Source: an uncultured Dehalococcoidia bacterium
GTDB lineage: Bacteria > Chloroflexota > Dehalococcoidia > Lucifugimonadales > CATOSD01
Assembly: GCA_951812395.1 (NCBI GenBank)
Contig: CATOSD010000001.1
Span: 868,001 to 932,000 of the forward strand
Reading direction: 5' to 3'
DNA: 64,000 nucleotides
In this document: positions 36,330 to 45,481 of the stretch, one piece after another
Layout of the letters: the number at the start of each line of letters is the position of its first letter
Position numbering within the stretch: the first letter of the stretch is position 1
Notes under the pieces: model-generated
The model's database searches: none
Told to the model about the DNA's origin: nothing
The model's input: the letters and a program-made list of their open reading frames with translations, nothing else
Position numbers and translations under genes: made by a program

Positions 36330-37484
36330 CTACACCTCCGAGCGGCCCTCCGACTTCAGCCGTTCCACCACCGCTCTCACCTCCTCCGAGCGACCCATGT
36401 CCGCCACCAGCAAGCAGTCCTCCGCGTCCACCACTACCACGTTGTCCAGCCCTATCGCGGCCACTAGCCTCTGGCGGCCTATGAGCAACGAGTCGCGCAC
36501 CGATTCGGCTACCACGTTGCCCCTTATGGCGTTGCCCGCCCCGTCCCGCGCCTCCTCCTCCCACATCGACGACCAGCTCCCCACGTCGGACCAGCCGGCC
36601 TGCATCGGTATCAAAACGCACTCGGGTCCATTGGGCGCGTGGGGTGAACCGGACGCCGCGGGCATATCGCCCGTGCGTCCCGCTATCTTCTCCAGGATGG
36701 CGTAGGCGATGAAGTCGCCCGGACAGCCGGCGAAAGCCTCGGCGTCCGGACGGAAGAACTCGCCGTCCTGCCGTCCCAGCTCAAATGCGCGTGAGCACGC
36801 CTCGGCGATGTCCGGGCGGTGGCGCCCGATCTGCTCCAGCCACACCGAGGCGAGGGACAGGAAAATGCCGCTGTTCCACAGGAAGCGCCCGCTGTCGACC
36901 AGCCCGCGAGCCACATTCTCTTCGGGCTTTTCCACAAACGACGCCACGCGGTACGCGGTCGGGCTCACGGAGTCGCCCATCTCCACGTAGCCGTACCCCG
37001 TGTTGGGCGCGGTTGGAACGACGCCGACCGCGGCCATTTCGCCCGTACTCGCGTGAGCCGCGCCCGCGCTCACCGCGTCCACGAACGCACTGGCGCCGCG
37101 AAGCACGTGATCGGCTGGAGCGACCAGCAGTACGGGATCTTCATCGCCGGTCCCGGCGGACACGTCCCTCCGAGCCAGGTCGGCGGCGCACAGCGCGCCG
37201 AGAGTGAGAGCCGGCGCCGTGCTGCGTCCCGCGGGTTCCAGCACGATGGCCGATGGCGTGACGCCGATCTGGCGGCAGTGCTCGGCGACGAGGTAGCGAT
37301 GCTCCTCGTTGCACACGATAACGGGCGCGGCGGCCTGTGGGATGCCACGCAGCCTAAGCAGCGCCCGTTGCAGCAGCGAGTGTTCCCCCCCGATAGCGAG
37401 AAACTGCTTAGGGTGGAGCGTCCTCGACAGCGGCCACAACCGCGTGCCCGAACCGCCCGCCAGGACTACTGGATAGATTGCCAT
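36330..37484 (-). CDS. manC: Mannose-1-phosphate guanylyltransferase
   Basis: 384 residues from ATG 37484 (MAIYPVVLAGGSGTRLW), with GGAG seven bases upstream; ATG 37496 is an alternative. It makes GDP-mannose from mannose-1-phosphate and GTP. The nucleotidyltransferase signature GGSGTRLWPLSR (10-21) and the conserved HPKQFL, PADHV, FVEKPE, WNSGIF and WSDVGSW motifs are all present. The isomerase domain of bifunctional enzymes is missing, so it is the monofunctional form. Confidence 0.88.
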   Translation of the reverse strand: MAIYPVVLAGGSGTRLWPLSRTLHPKQFLAIGGEHSLLQRALLRLRGIPQAAAPVIVCNEEHRYLVAEHCRQIGVTPSAIVLEPAGRSTAPALTLGALCAADLARRDVSAGTGDEDPVLLVAPADHVLRGASAFVDAVSAGAAHASTGEMAAVGVVPTAPNTGYGYVEMGDSVSPTAYRVASFVEKPEENVARGLVDSGRFLWNSGIFLSLASVWLEQIGRHRPDIAEACSRAFELGRQDGEFFRPDAEAFAGCPGDFIAYAILEKIAGRTGDMPAASGSPHAPNGPECVLIPMQAGWSDVGSWSSMWEEEARDGAGNAIRGNVVAESVRDSLLIGRQRLVAAIGLDNVVVVDAEDCLLVADMGRSEEVRAVVERLKSEGRSEV

Positions 37485-37990
37485 TCTCGACTCCATGCCG
37501 GAGCACTCGCCGGCCAGACCCATGATAGATTCGGCAGGCACCGCTTTCAAGCCGGGCACGGTCCACCATGCCCCCGGCCTGGGAGCGCACTTTCAGCGCC
37601 TATGCGAGCGTCCCGGGGCCGCCCCGTGTCAGGACTGCCGACGATGGCCTATAGGGGTGGTTGCCTCTGGAAAGTATAAGTCAATTTCGAGCGGCGTATA
37701 GCGGACTAGCTAGGATTGGTCAAAAGTTGACTCAAAATATCTATAGAATCCTCCCAACTTTGCATGAATTCTGCCTTGACTGACTTGTACTTTTCCGAAA
37801 ATATAACTATAGACAATCTAAGTCTGGGACGAGAACTGTCTGATAGAGGCAACCCAACAACGCTAGCGGTGCCCCGGAAAGCGCGCCGACGGCGACAACC
37901 GCGAAGTGGGAGGGCTGCCACACCCTGCATCGGTAAACCCCGGCGTCTGGAGAGCGGGATTGCCGAAATCTGAAGAAAGGAAGGAGCCAG
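37485..37990. other. Gene-free stretch of about 500 bases, A+T-rich in the middle
   Basis: No convincing coding frame. The part from about 37680 to 37830 is clearly A+T-rich compared with the genome and has several TATA-like hexamers (TATAGA, TATAAC), consistent with a promoter region for the zinc-ribbon gene at 37991. No repeat or hairpin recognised. Confidence 0.4.
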
Positions 37991-38458
37991 TTGACCACAT
38001 CTACAGCCGAGACCCTGGTAGGCGCGGAAGCAGTACCGATACTACGCATAGCTCCGGTCACATCACGGCGAAATCTGATGATTTGCCCGAGATGCGAGGC
38101 GCAACTCAGGATCACCTACGACGAACCTGAGTGCTTGCAGTGCGGGTACGTGGATTATTACTACACACCGCCGGCGCCGGCTAACGGGCACAAGAGCATA
38201 ATCGGCGCGGGCACCCGCTTCATTCTACGCTATGTTGGCGAGTTTCCTTCGCTGGTGGAAACGCTCACGTATGTCCAGTTGCGCCGACTACGAAATAGGG
38301 TCGTTTACGGAGTAACCTGCCCGTTTTGCGGTGGTGACATGGAACAGTCATCGCTATCGGGCAAGCGTAGGGAAGTGCGCGAAGAGCGATTCAGTTGCGA
38401 ATTGGGCCACAGGGTATCGCTTACGCCCGGCAGAAACGGAGACCTGGGCTGGAAGTAG
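37991..38458 (+). CDS. Zinc-ribbon protein, two CxxC modules
   Basis: 155 residues starting at TTG 37991 with AAGGAG five bases upstream. A first zinc ribbon has CPRC (about 32-35) and CLQC (about 48-51). A second has CPFC near 110 and a lone Cys-x-x-x-His (CELGH) near 136. The linker YYYTPPAPANGHKS is low complexity. No enzyme motif is seen. An intrinsic terminator follows. Function unknown, possibly nucleic-acid binding. Confidence 0.6.
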   Translation: MTTSTAETLVGAEAVPILRIAPVTSRRNLMICPRCEAQLRITYDEPECLQCGYVDYYYTPPAPANGHKSIIGAGTRFILRYVGEFPSLVETLTYVQLRRLRNRVVYGVTCPFCGGDMEQSSLSGKRREVREERFSCELGHRVSLTPGRNGDLGWK

Positions 38459-38513
38459 ACCCGCAATCACCAATGCCAAAGAGGTGAACACCATCGAATC
38501 CGCAGCTTACCCA

Positions 38514-38549
38514 GGGGGAGCGTGCTCAGCGCGCTCCCCCTTACTTTTG
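38514..38549 (+). terminator. Intrinsic terminator after the zinc-ribbon gene
   Basis: GGGGGAGCG and CGCTCCCCC form a nine-pair stem with a nine-base loop, followed by TTACTTTT. It separates the zinc-ribbon gene from metF. Confidence 0.8.
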
Positions 38550-38589
38550 TCGCATTGTCCGTTCCTTCAGAGGTACAATTGACCGCATT

Positions 38590-39447
38590 GTGAAGATCGT
38601 CGACAAAGCTCTCAAAAGCGCCGGCGCACCGGTTTTCATTTGCGACGTGTCACCTCCGAGGGGCGCCGACCCCGGCCTGCTCGAGCCACTGCGCGGCCTC
38701 GATGCCGACTTCCTCTCGATGGCGTACAACCCCGGCAGGTCGGTGCGTGTCAACTCCGTTTCGGCGGCACACTGGCTACAGCGCGAGACGGGCGCGGAGG
38801 TGGCGTTTACCATCGCGACGCGCGACATGAATCGCGTAGCCATCCAGAGCCTGCTGCTGGGGGCGGAGCTGCTCGGGCTGGAGAACGTGATAATTGTGCG
38901 GGGCGACGACTTCACCCCGCGCGAGCTCTCGACGGTGCGGGACGTCCACGACTTCACGCCCACCGCACTCATTCGAGCGATCGGCGCGATGAACGAGGGA
39001 GTAGACCACCGCGGTCTGCGGTTGCGAGGGCCGACGAATCTATGCGTAGGGGCAACTATCGACCTGGGACGCGGTATCGAAAGGGAGGCGCGCCTCACCC
39101 ACGCCAAGGCGGAGGCCGGGGCGCAGTTCTTCATCTCTCAGCCCACGTTCGACGCCGAGATGCCGGTGCGTTTCATGGAACGCTACGCATCACTGTACGG
39201 CAATCTCGGCCCGCCGATGTTCTTTGGGGTGCCGGTGATGGCGCCGGGCAGCCTGGCGCTGGGCGATGTGCCGCCGCGGGTCACGGACGACCTGGCGGCC
39301 GGCCGACCCGGCGCCGACATAGCGGCGCAGCTTGTGGGCGAGCTCACGGACGCGGGCTTCCGGACGTTCTACCTCGTGCCGCCCATCCTCAGGGCGGGCC
39401 GTCGTGACTACGACGCGGCCCGCGAGGTGCTGGCGCGGTTCGTGTAG
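38590..39447 (+). CDS. metF: Methylenetetrahydrofolate reductase family protein
   Basis: 285 residues, the size of bacterial MetF. A TIM-barrel of the MTHFR family is indicated by FICDVSPPRGAD near the N-terminus (ExxPPRG-like, here with Asp), VAFTIATRDMNR (the T-x-RD-N motif), LLGAELLGLENVIIVRGD, and QFFISQPTFDAE. It would reduce methylene-THF to methyl-THF for methionine synthesis or one-carbon flow. The start is a GTG with no Shine-Dalgarno; a TACAAT -10 box ends only ten bases before it, so the transcript may be leaderless. A stricter substrate assignment is not possible. Confidence 0.8.
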   Translation: MKIVDKALKSAGAPVFICDVSPPRGADPGLLEPLRGLDADFLSMAYNPGRSVRVNSVSAAHWLQRETGAEVAFTIATRDMNRVAIQSLLLGAELLGLENVIIVRGDDFTPRELSTVRDVHDFTPTALIRAIGAMNEGVDHRGLRLRGPTNLCVGATIDLGRGIEREARLTHAKAEAGAQFFISQPTFDAEMPVRFMERYASLYGNLGPPMFFGVPVMAPGSLALGDVPPRVTDDLAAGRPGADIAAQLVGELTDAGFRTFYLVPPILRAGRRDYDAAREVLARFV

Positions 39448-39457
39448 CCGGAGCCGT

Positions 39458-39525
39458 CACCGCCATCCTGACCCTACGGCAGGCTCAGGGCAGGCTCTTC
39501 TCCCGTCGAGGGGGAAGGGACGGTC
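39458..39525. repeat. REP-like palindrome, long variant, between convergent genes
   Basis: GTCACCGCCATCCTGACC, then an insert reading CTACGGCAGGCTCAGGGC, then the hairpin CTCCCGTCGAGGGGGAAGGG. The same long variant is at 49303. It lies between metF (ends 39447) and the HTH-TPR gene (ends 39529). Confidence 0.7.
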
Positions 39526-39528
39526 TTA

Positions 39529-41457
39529 CTAGCAGGGGGCAGCGCCGGGCGAGACCGGTCGCACGCGTAGCTCCCTGAGCGTCGCAGGGTCGAACGGATC
39601 GTTGCCCGAACGGAGCTCGTCGATCCAGCCTTCCCGGCTCTGCCAGTAGAGGTCCCGGCAGCTATCATTCGGCGAAGCGCCGATCCATTCGAGGAACGCT
39701 ACCAGGTCCTCGACCGCCTCGCCGGTGCGGCCCGTGAGCGCGTAAGCCACTCCTCTCGCCTCACGTGACTGGCTTGTGTGGTCGTGGGCGACGGCTCTCT
39801 CGCAGACGGGCAGCGCCTCGCCGGGACTCCCTGACACCGCCAATTGCCAGCAGAGAACGCGGTTGAACGCCACGTTGTTCGGACTCAGCGCCTGCGCCCA
39901 CCGCAGGTCGGACAGCGATGCATACCAGTTTTCCAACTCCGAGTACACCAGCCCACGGTTGAAATGGGCAGTCGCCGAGTTCGGGTCAAGCTCGATGGCG
40001 CGGCTGTAGTCCTCCAGCGCACTGGCAAGGTCGCCTTCTCCGCGACGCGCCAGGTGGGCGTTGCCGCGGGCGATGTGCGCGGGCGCCAGATCCGGGTCGC
40101 CGTCCAGAGCGGCTTCCGCGTCCTCGAATGCGCGGTCCAGGTCTCCGGGAGCGCCCCTTGCGACGTAGGCCCCCGCGCGGTTGACGTATGCGCTGGCATA
40201 GCCCGGCTGAATCTCGAGCGCCTCCGTCAGCTCGGCGACGGCGCGGTCGAGGTCGGCATCAGTTCCGCGCTCCACGTGCGCCGCCGCGAGGTTGACGAAG
40301 GTGGCTGCGTGAGTGGGGTCGATGGTGGCCGCCTGCGCCAAGTCGTCGATCGCGCGATTGACGTCGCCGGCACGGGCGCGTTCCAGGTAAGCCAGCGCGC
40401 GGCTATTGAGCGCTTCAACCGATCGTGGCCGGACGGCGAGGACCTGGGTGAACAGCCAGACCGCCTCGTCGAAGTCCGCCAGCCTGCCGCCAAGGTAGGA
40501 GCGGCCCAGCAGGTATCTCAGGTTCGCCAACGCCGCCGGGTCCGTGGGGTTGCTGTCCGAGGCGTGTATCAGCACCGTTTTGGCGAGGTCGTGCTCGCCC
40601 TGCTCCAGGTAGAGCTGGCCCAGGGTGAGCAGTGCAACGTACCGCACCTGCTCGGTGAGGTCGGCGTTGATGGTGGCGGGCAGCTCCGAGGGCGACGAGG
40701 CGATGTCCACGACCTGCCGGTCGAGCTGCGTGGACTGCACTCGGGGCATCGTGAACCGGGCCATAACCCGGCCGCTGTCGTACTCGCCCCAGATGACGAT
40801 TACGGCGTCGGAGCGCCGGCCGGCGGCCTCCGCGATGGTCTCCGACGCTATCTGCTCGGGCCACTCCACCGCGCGCACCGCGGACAGGCCGGCGGCGCTG
40901 ACCTCGCTGTCTATTTCGTGCTTCAGGCGGCCCAGCACGTTGTAACCCTGCTGGCCGCCGGTGTAGTTGACGAAGGGGGCTATGACGATGAGGGACTCGC
41001 CGTCCAGGGCCGCCGGGTAGTCGGTGGTGTCCCGCAGGGCCATCGCGAGCGCTGCCGCGGCGATTACAGCAGCGACCAGTACGAGCACCGCCACAGCCAC
41101 GATTGCGCGCCGCCTGCGGCGCGGTGGGCTTGGGGAGACCACCGCCTCCGACTCCACAAGCACCGGCGCCGGTGCTGTCTCCTCGACGGCGTCGTCTGCG
41201 GGCCGGGGGTCGACCTGAGCCGGGGCAGTCTCGGGGGAGAATCCGGCGGCCTGCAGGAACTCGTCGGTTTCCGATGGCGTCAGCCGCAGCAGCTCGGCGC
41301 AGCGCAGCACGTCCTCGCGGTAGCGGGGGCGTGTCGTCACCCCCTCCTTCCACCGGATGAGAGTCGGGCGGCTGACCGGGATGCGGCGGGCCAATTCGGC
41401 GTCGCCGATTCCGGTACGCTCCATGTAAGACGTCAGCAGTTCGGCGAAAGTCTGCAA
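39529..41457 (-). CDS. HTH / membrane / TPR protein
   Basis: 642 residues. Residues 5-70 are an XRE-type helix-turn-helix (LARRIPVSRPTLIRWKEG). A Pro/Glu-rich linker and an RRRRR stop-transfer block precede one membrane segment at 118-141. The extracytoplasmic part begins with a domain containing VIAPFVNYTGGQQGYNVL and VIVIWGEYD (about 155-235, resembling adenylate-cyclase-associated sensory modules), followed by at least eight TPR units to about 590. It has a TTG start. It is divergent from the VWA lipoprotein gene and could be a membrane-bound regulator; targets unknown. Confidence 0.65.
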   Translation of the reverse strand: MQTFAELLTSYMERTGIGDAELARRIPVSRPTLIRWKEGVTTRPRYREDVLRCAELLRLTPSETDEFLQAAGFSPETAPAQVDPRPADDAVEETAPAPVLVESEAVVSPSPPRRRRRAIVAVAVLVLVAAVIAAAALAMALRDTTDYPAALDGESLIVIAPFVNYTGGQQGYNVLGRLKHEIDSEVSAAGLSAVRAVEWPEQIASETIAEAAGRRSDAVIVIWGEYDSGRVMARFTMPRVQSTQLDRQVVDIASSPSELPATINADLTEQVRYVALLTLGQLYLEQGEHDLAKTVLIHASDSNPTDPAALANLRYLLGRSYLGGRLADFDEAVWLFTQVLAVRPRSVEALNSRALAYLERARAGDVNRAIDDLAQAATIDPTHAATFVNLAAAHVERGTDADLDRAVAELTEALEIQPGYASAYVNRAGAYVARGAPGDLDRAFEDAEAALDGDPDLAPAHIARGNAHLARRGEGDLASALEDYSRAIELDPNSATAHFNRGLVYSELENWYASLSDLRWAQALSPNNVAFNRVLCWQLAVSGSPGEALPVCERAVAHDHTSQSREARGVAYALTGRTGEAVEDLVAFLEWIGASPNDSCRDLYWQSREGWIDELRSGNDPFDPATLRELRVRPVSPGAAPC

Positions 41458-41615
41458 CTGTTACATCTCAGGTACGCTAAACTCACTGAATGAAACAAAT
41501 CTGACGTTCGGAGTGTACACCATCCGGTGCGACGCTGGACGTGTCGGCGGACGGCGCGGGACTCGCCCGCAGGCCGTGACCGCGGACACAGTCGCATCGG
41601 CAGGAGGTGCAAACG

Positions 41616-43214
41616 ATGCTTAGCAAGATTGTCGGACTGATAGGGATTGCGGTGCTCGTGGCTGCGCTGGTAGCGTGCAGCCAGGCTGAGCCGGAGGAGC
41701 GACAGCAGCCGCAGGCGCCCGCTGCCGCGCCCACGGCGGCGCCGCCCATGGCTGCCAAGCAGCCCGTCGCGCCGGCGGCGGCGATGGCGCCACCACCGGA
41801 GGGGTTCAACGTCATTGGCGGGTCGGCAACGGTGAACGATGAGGCCTACGACCTCACGTTCTTCAAGAACTACGGCGTCAACCCGTTCATAGACACCGAA
41901 GACGACCACCTGTCGACCTTCGCGATAGACGTGGACACCGCCTCGTACACCGTTGCGCGGCGCTTCGTCCAGGACGGCAACATGCCCCACCCGGACTCGG
42001 TTCGAGTCGAGGAATTCGTGAACTTCTTCGACCAGGGATACGCGCCTCCCCAGGAGGGAGCGTTCGCCATACACGTGGACGGCTCGCCTTCGCCGTTCGG
42101 CAACGAAAGGCACTGGCTCGTCCGAGTCGGCCTGCAAGGCAAGGAGATCGCGAGCGACGCGCGCAAGGACGCCACGCTGGTGTTCGCCATAGACGTGTCC
42201 GGCTCGATGGGTCGGGAGGACCGGCTGGGACTGGTTAAGAGGTCGCTCAGGCTGCTTGTGGACGAGCTCAGGCCCACCGACGAGGTCGGAATCGTCATCT
42301 ACGGCTCGGTCGGACAGGTGCTGCTGGAACCCACTGACGGCGGCGAGAAGCGCTCCATCATCAGCGCCATCGACAGGCTGGCGCCGGGCGGTTCTACCTA
42401 CGCCGAGGACGGGCTGAGGCTGGCCTACCAGCTTGCCGCCGAGCGGGTACGGCCCGGGCGGATCACGCGGGTGATCCTGCTCTCCGACGGCGTGGCCAAC
42501 GTGGGGAACACCGGCCCGGACTCCATTCTCAAGCGGATACAAGGATACGTCGACGAAGGCGTGACGCTGACGACTGTCGGATTCGGCATGGGCAACTTCA
42601 ACGACGTGCTCATGGAGCAGCTAGCCAACAACGGCGACGGCTCCTACTACTACGTCGACACGCTGAACGAGGCGAGGCGCGTGTTCGTGGAAAACCTGGT
42701 GGGCACGCTCCAGAACATCGCCAAGGACACCAAGGTGCAGGTGGACTTCAACCCAGAGGTGGTGCGGAGCTACAGGCTGCTGGGCTACGAGAACCGCCGC
42801 GTGGACGACGAGGACTTCCGGGACGACACGGTGGACGCGGGCGAGGTGGGCGCGGGCCACAGCGTGACGGCGCTGTACGAGGTGAAGTTGCACGAGGACG
42901 CGGAGGGCGTACTGGGCACGGTGTACCTGCGCTACGAGGACCCAGACACCGGCGAGGTGAGCGAGATTGACCGCGAGTTTCTGCGTAGCGAGCTTGCGAC
43001 GGAGTTTGGCGAGGCGTCGCCCAGGTTCCAAATGTCCGCAGTGGTCGCGGAGTACGCGGAGATTCTGCGCGAGAGCTACTGGGCGCAGGAAGGCAGCCTG
43101 GAAAGGGTGGCCGCGGAGGCGATGAGGGTGCAGCGGCTGCTCGCTGAGGATGAGGACGTGGCGGAGTTCTCCTCGCTCGTTTCGCGCGCTGAGGGGATAC
43201 AGTCGCAGCAGTAG
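41616..43214 (+). CDS. VWA-domain lipoprotein, YfbK-like
   Basis: 532 residues from ATG 41616, with GGAGGTG six bases upstream. The signal peptide ends in the lipobox LVAC (Cys21), then an Ala/Pro-rich stalk. The N-terminal vWA-associated domain (about 85-180: STFAIDVDTASYTVARRF), the vWA domain with MIDAS motif DVSGSMG at 194-200, and a YfbK-type C-terminal domain follow. The MIDAS implies metal-dependent protein binding at the cell surface. Partner unknown. A strong terminator follows at 43285. Confidence 0.85.
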   Translation: MLSKIVGLIGIAVLVAALVACSQAEPEERQQPQAPAAAPTAAPPMAAKQPVAPAAAMAPPPEGFNVIGGSATVNDEAYDLTFFKNYGVNPFIDTEDDHLSTFAIDVDTASYTVARRFVQDGNMPHPDSVRVEEFVNFFDQGYAPPQEGAFAIHVDGSPSPFGNERHWLVRVGLQGKEIASDARKDATLVFAIDVSGSMGREDRLGLVKRSLRLLVDELRPTDEVGIVIYGSVGQVLLEPTDGGEKRSIISAIDRLAPGGSTYAEDGLRLAYQLAAERVRPGRITRVILLSDGVANVGNTGPDSILKRIQGYVDEGVTLTTVGFGMGNFNDVLMEQLANNGDGSYYYVDTLNEARRVFVENLVGTLQNIAKDTKVQVDFNPEVVRSYRLLGYENRRVDDEDFRDDTVDAGEVGAGHSVTALYEVKLHEDAEGVLGTVYLRYEDPDTGEVSEIDREFLRSELATEFGEASPRFQMSAVVAEYAEILRESYWAQEGSLERVAAEAMRVQRLLAEDEDVAEFSSLVSRAEGIQSQQ

Positions 43215-43284
43215 CGGGAAGAGTTAGTCAGTAGGTCAGTATCTCGGTGGGTCAGTGGGCGGGGCCTGAGTCCCGCCCGGTGGA

Positions 43285-43314
43285 GGGGCCGGTCTTGTGG
43301 CCGGCCCCTTTTGG
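43285..43314 (+). terminator. Intrinsic terminator after the VWA lipoprotein gene
   Basis: GGGGCCGG and CCGGCCCC form an eight-pair stem with an eight-base loop, followed by TTTT. Confidence 0.8.
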
Positions 43315-43337
43315 CGTCCAGGCTGTGGTCCTATCAT

Positions 43338-44561
43338 TTACCGCGTGGGGGCGTACACCTCGGACACTTCCGAGAGCAGGCCGACATTGCCCATGCCGCT
43401 GACTATGAGCACGGAGCCGTCTTGCAGGAGTGTGGCGGTGTGGTTGCGGCGCTCGCCGGCCATGCTGCCGGCTTCCGTCCACTCGTTGGACTGGGGGTCG
43501 TAGACTGCCATCTCGATCACCACGTGGCTCGGGCTGGACTGGGTGAAGCCGCCAACCACGAGCGCCCCGCCATTCTCGAGCGCTACCATCGCGTGCCTGT
43601 GAAGGTCCTGGGGCATTTCGCCGGTCTCCGTCCAGGTGTCGGTGGCCGGGTCGTACACTTCACCGTTGGCGAGCAGGGAGCTCTGGCCGAATCCGGCGGA
43701 CACCATCACCTTGCCGCCGCCGAGAAGAACCGCCCTGTGCTCTATGCGGGGCCCGGACAGGTCGGCGGCGGCGGACCAGGTGTCGGACTGCGGGTCGTAT
43801 ATCTCGGCGGTGTCGTGGATGTCGAAGCGGGCCCCGCCGCCTACCACCAGCACGCGGCCGTTGGAGAGCAGGGTTGCGGTGTGCGCCCACCTGGCAACGG
43901 ACATGGCGGCGGCCCCGGACCAGGTGTCGGACTGGGGGTCGTATATCTCGGCGGTGGCCACGTCCTCGCGGTCGGAGGAGCGCCCGCCGGTTACCAGCAC
44001 GCGACCATCGGGCAGCGCGGTCATGGTGTGCGAGAGCCTGGCCTGGGCCATGCCGGCTGCGACGGACCATTCGCCCGTGGCAGGGTCGAACAGCTCGGCA
44101 GAGGAAACCGGCGCCCGGGAGGTACCGCCGCCGGCCACCAGAACGCGCCCGTCCTGGAGCAGCGCCGCGCCGTGCTCGGCCCTGGCTTCGTTCATATCGC
44201 CAGTGGCGGACCACGCATCGGAGGCCGGGTCGTACAGCTCGGCGGAAACGAGCAGGTCGCCGAGCGCCACGCCGCCAGTCGCCAGCACCCTGCCATCCTG
44301 GAGCAGCGTCGCGGAATGCAATTCGCGCGACTGGTTGAGGGCGCTCACCCTCTCCGTGACCACCTGTGCTGATTCATCTCCCTGAGCGGCGGCGTCCGGC
44401 GAGGACGGGGTGGACTGGGATGCAGCCCGGGGAGTGGCCTTAGACGCGGCCTGGACAGTCGGCTGTGACGCCGTGTCGTCGGGCGCGTCTTCGCCGCCGC
44501 AACCCGTTATGAATATCGAAGCGGTGAGAGCGAGGGTGAGTATGAGTATCGTCTTGGACAT
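43338..44561 (-). CDS. Kelch-repeat lipoprotein
   Basis: 407 residues from ATG 44561 (MSKTILILTL); ATG 44576 adds five. A signal peptide ends at a lipobox near FITGC. After a low-complexity linker (about 20-70), six to seven kelch repeats of about 48 residues run to the end, each with an H-(T/A)-A-LL-(Q/S)DGRVLV-GG and AE-YDP-(S/T)-W pattern. They should fold as one beta-propeller on the outer surface. No catalytic residues are identifiable. It ends tail-to-tail with the VWA gene, separated by that gene's terminator. Confidence 0.8.
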   Translation of the reverse strand: MSKTILILTLALTASIFITGCGGEDAPDDTASQPTVQAASKATPRAASQSTPSSPDAAAQGDESAQVVTERVSALNQSRELHSATLLQDGRVLATGGVALGDLLVSAELYDPASDAWSATGDMNEARAEHGAALLQDGRVLVAGGGTSRAPVSSAELFDPATGEWSVAAGMAQARLSHTMTALPDGRVLVTGGRSSDREDVATAEIYDPQSDTWSGAAAMSVARWAHTATLLSNGRVLVVGGGARFDIHDTAEIYDPQSDTWSAAADLSGPRIEHRAVLLGGGKVMVSAGFGQSSLLANGEVYDPATDTWTETGEMPQDLHRHAMVALENGGALVVGGFTQSSPSHVVIEMAVYDPQSNEWTEAGSMAGERRNHTATLLQDGSVLIVSGMGNVGLLSEVSEVYAPTR

Positions 44562-44587
44562 CGGCTTGTCATCCATCGCGGCGAGGG

Positions 44588-45481
44588 CTAGGCCAGCCTT
44601 CGGAGGCGGGGGTCGAGAGTGTCGCGCAGCCCGTCGCCGATGAGGTTGGCGCCGAGCACGGTCAGCGAGAGGAACAGGCCGGGGAAGAAGAGTATCCAGA
44701 TCGCAATCTGGTTGTACTGCCTCCCCTGGCCCATGATGTTGCCCCAGCTTGGGGTGTCGGCGGGAATGCCCGCGCCCAGGAAGCTGAGTCCGGCCTCCGA
44801 GATGATGGCGGCGGCGGTGATAAAGCTGCCGAGCACCAGCACGGGCGCGACCGTATTGGGGAGCACGTGGCGCGCGACGATGCGTACGGGTCCGCAGCCT
44901 ATCGAGCGCGCCGCGGTGACGTACTCCTGCTCCCGCAGGCTGAGCACGAGCGCCCTAACGAGCCGGGTTGTCTCGGGAACGGACGCTATGGTCAGCGCGA
45001 CGATCACGTTGCGGAGGCTGGGGCCGAGGAGCGCCATGAGCGCGATGGCGAGCAGAAACGCGGGAATGGACATGAGGCCGTCCGCGACTCTCATGATTAT
45101 CTTGTCGAGGAATCTGTTGTAGCCGGACAGGAGGCCAAAGAGCAGTCCCAGCGCGATGACGCTCAAGGCTACGCCGGCGCCGACCTGCAGGGAGACCCGG
45201 CTGCCGTATATGACCCTCGAGTAGACGTCCCTTCCCAGGTGGTCCGTGCCGAAGAAGTGGTCGGAGCCGGGCGGAATCAGCCGGTCGAGCGGCACCAGGA
45301 ACGTGGGATCGGAGGTGCCGAGAAAAGGCGCGAACACGGCAGTGAACAGCATGAACGTGAGGACGACGAAGCCGAATGCCATATTGGGGTTCTTGCGAAG
45401 CGCGCGGAACGCCTCCACGGCCAACCGCTGTAGCCGGGTGCTGGGCGCCTGCTCCGCGATTGTCATCTGCCGCTGAGCCAT
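44588..45481 (-). CDS. Peptide/dipeptide ABC transporter permease, DppC-type
   Basis: 297 residues with about six membrane segments. The N-terminal FGTDHLGRDVYSRVIYGSR loop and the EAA-type cytosolic loop (YVTAARSIGCGPVRIVARHVLPN) are typical of DppC/OppC. The ATG at 45481 overlaps the stop of the DppB gene (ATGA). It forms the importer with the 45481 permease and the 46536 binding protein; no ATPase gene is in the window. Confidence 0.88.
   Translation of the reverse strand: MAQRQMTIAEQAPSTRLQRLAVEAFRALRKNPNMAFGFVVLTFMLFTAVFAPFLGTSDPTFLVPLDRLIPPGSDHFFGTDHLGRDVYSRVIYGSRVSLQVGAGVALSVIALGLLFGLLSGYNRFLDKIIMRVADGLMSIPAFLLAIALMALLGPSLRNVIVALTIASVPETTRLVRALVLSLREQEYVTAARSIGCGPVRIVARHVLPNTVAPVLVLGSFITAAAIISEAGLSFLGAGIPADTPSWGNIMGQGRQYNQIAIWILFFPGLFLSLTVLGANLIGDGLRDTLDPRLRRLA

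Noticed and set aside
37706..37930. A 74-residue minus-strand frame in the A+T-rich gap
   Set aside because: No ribosome site, no motif and biased composition; the region looks like promoter DNA.
39844..41493. A 549-residue plus-strand frame opposite the HTH-TPR gene
   Set aside because: Repetitive VGQ/RRG composition mirrors the TPRs on the other strand; not an independent gene.
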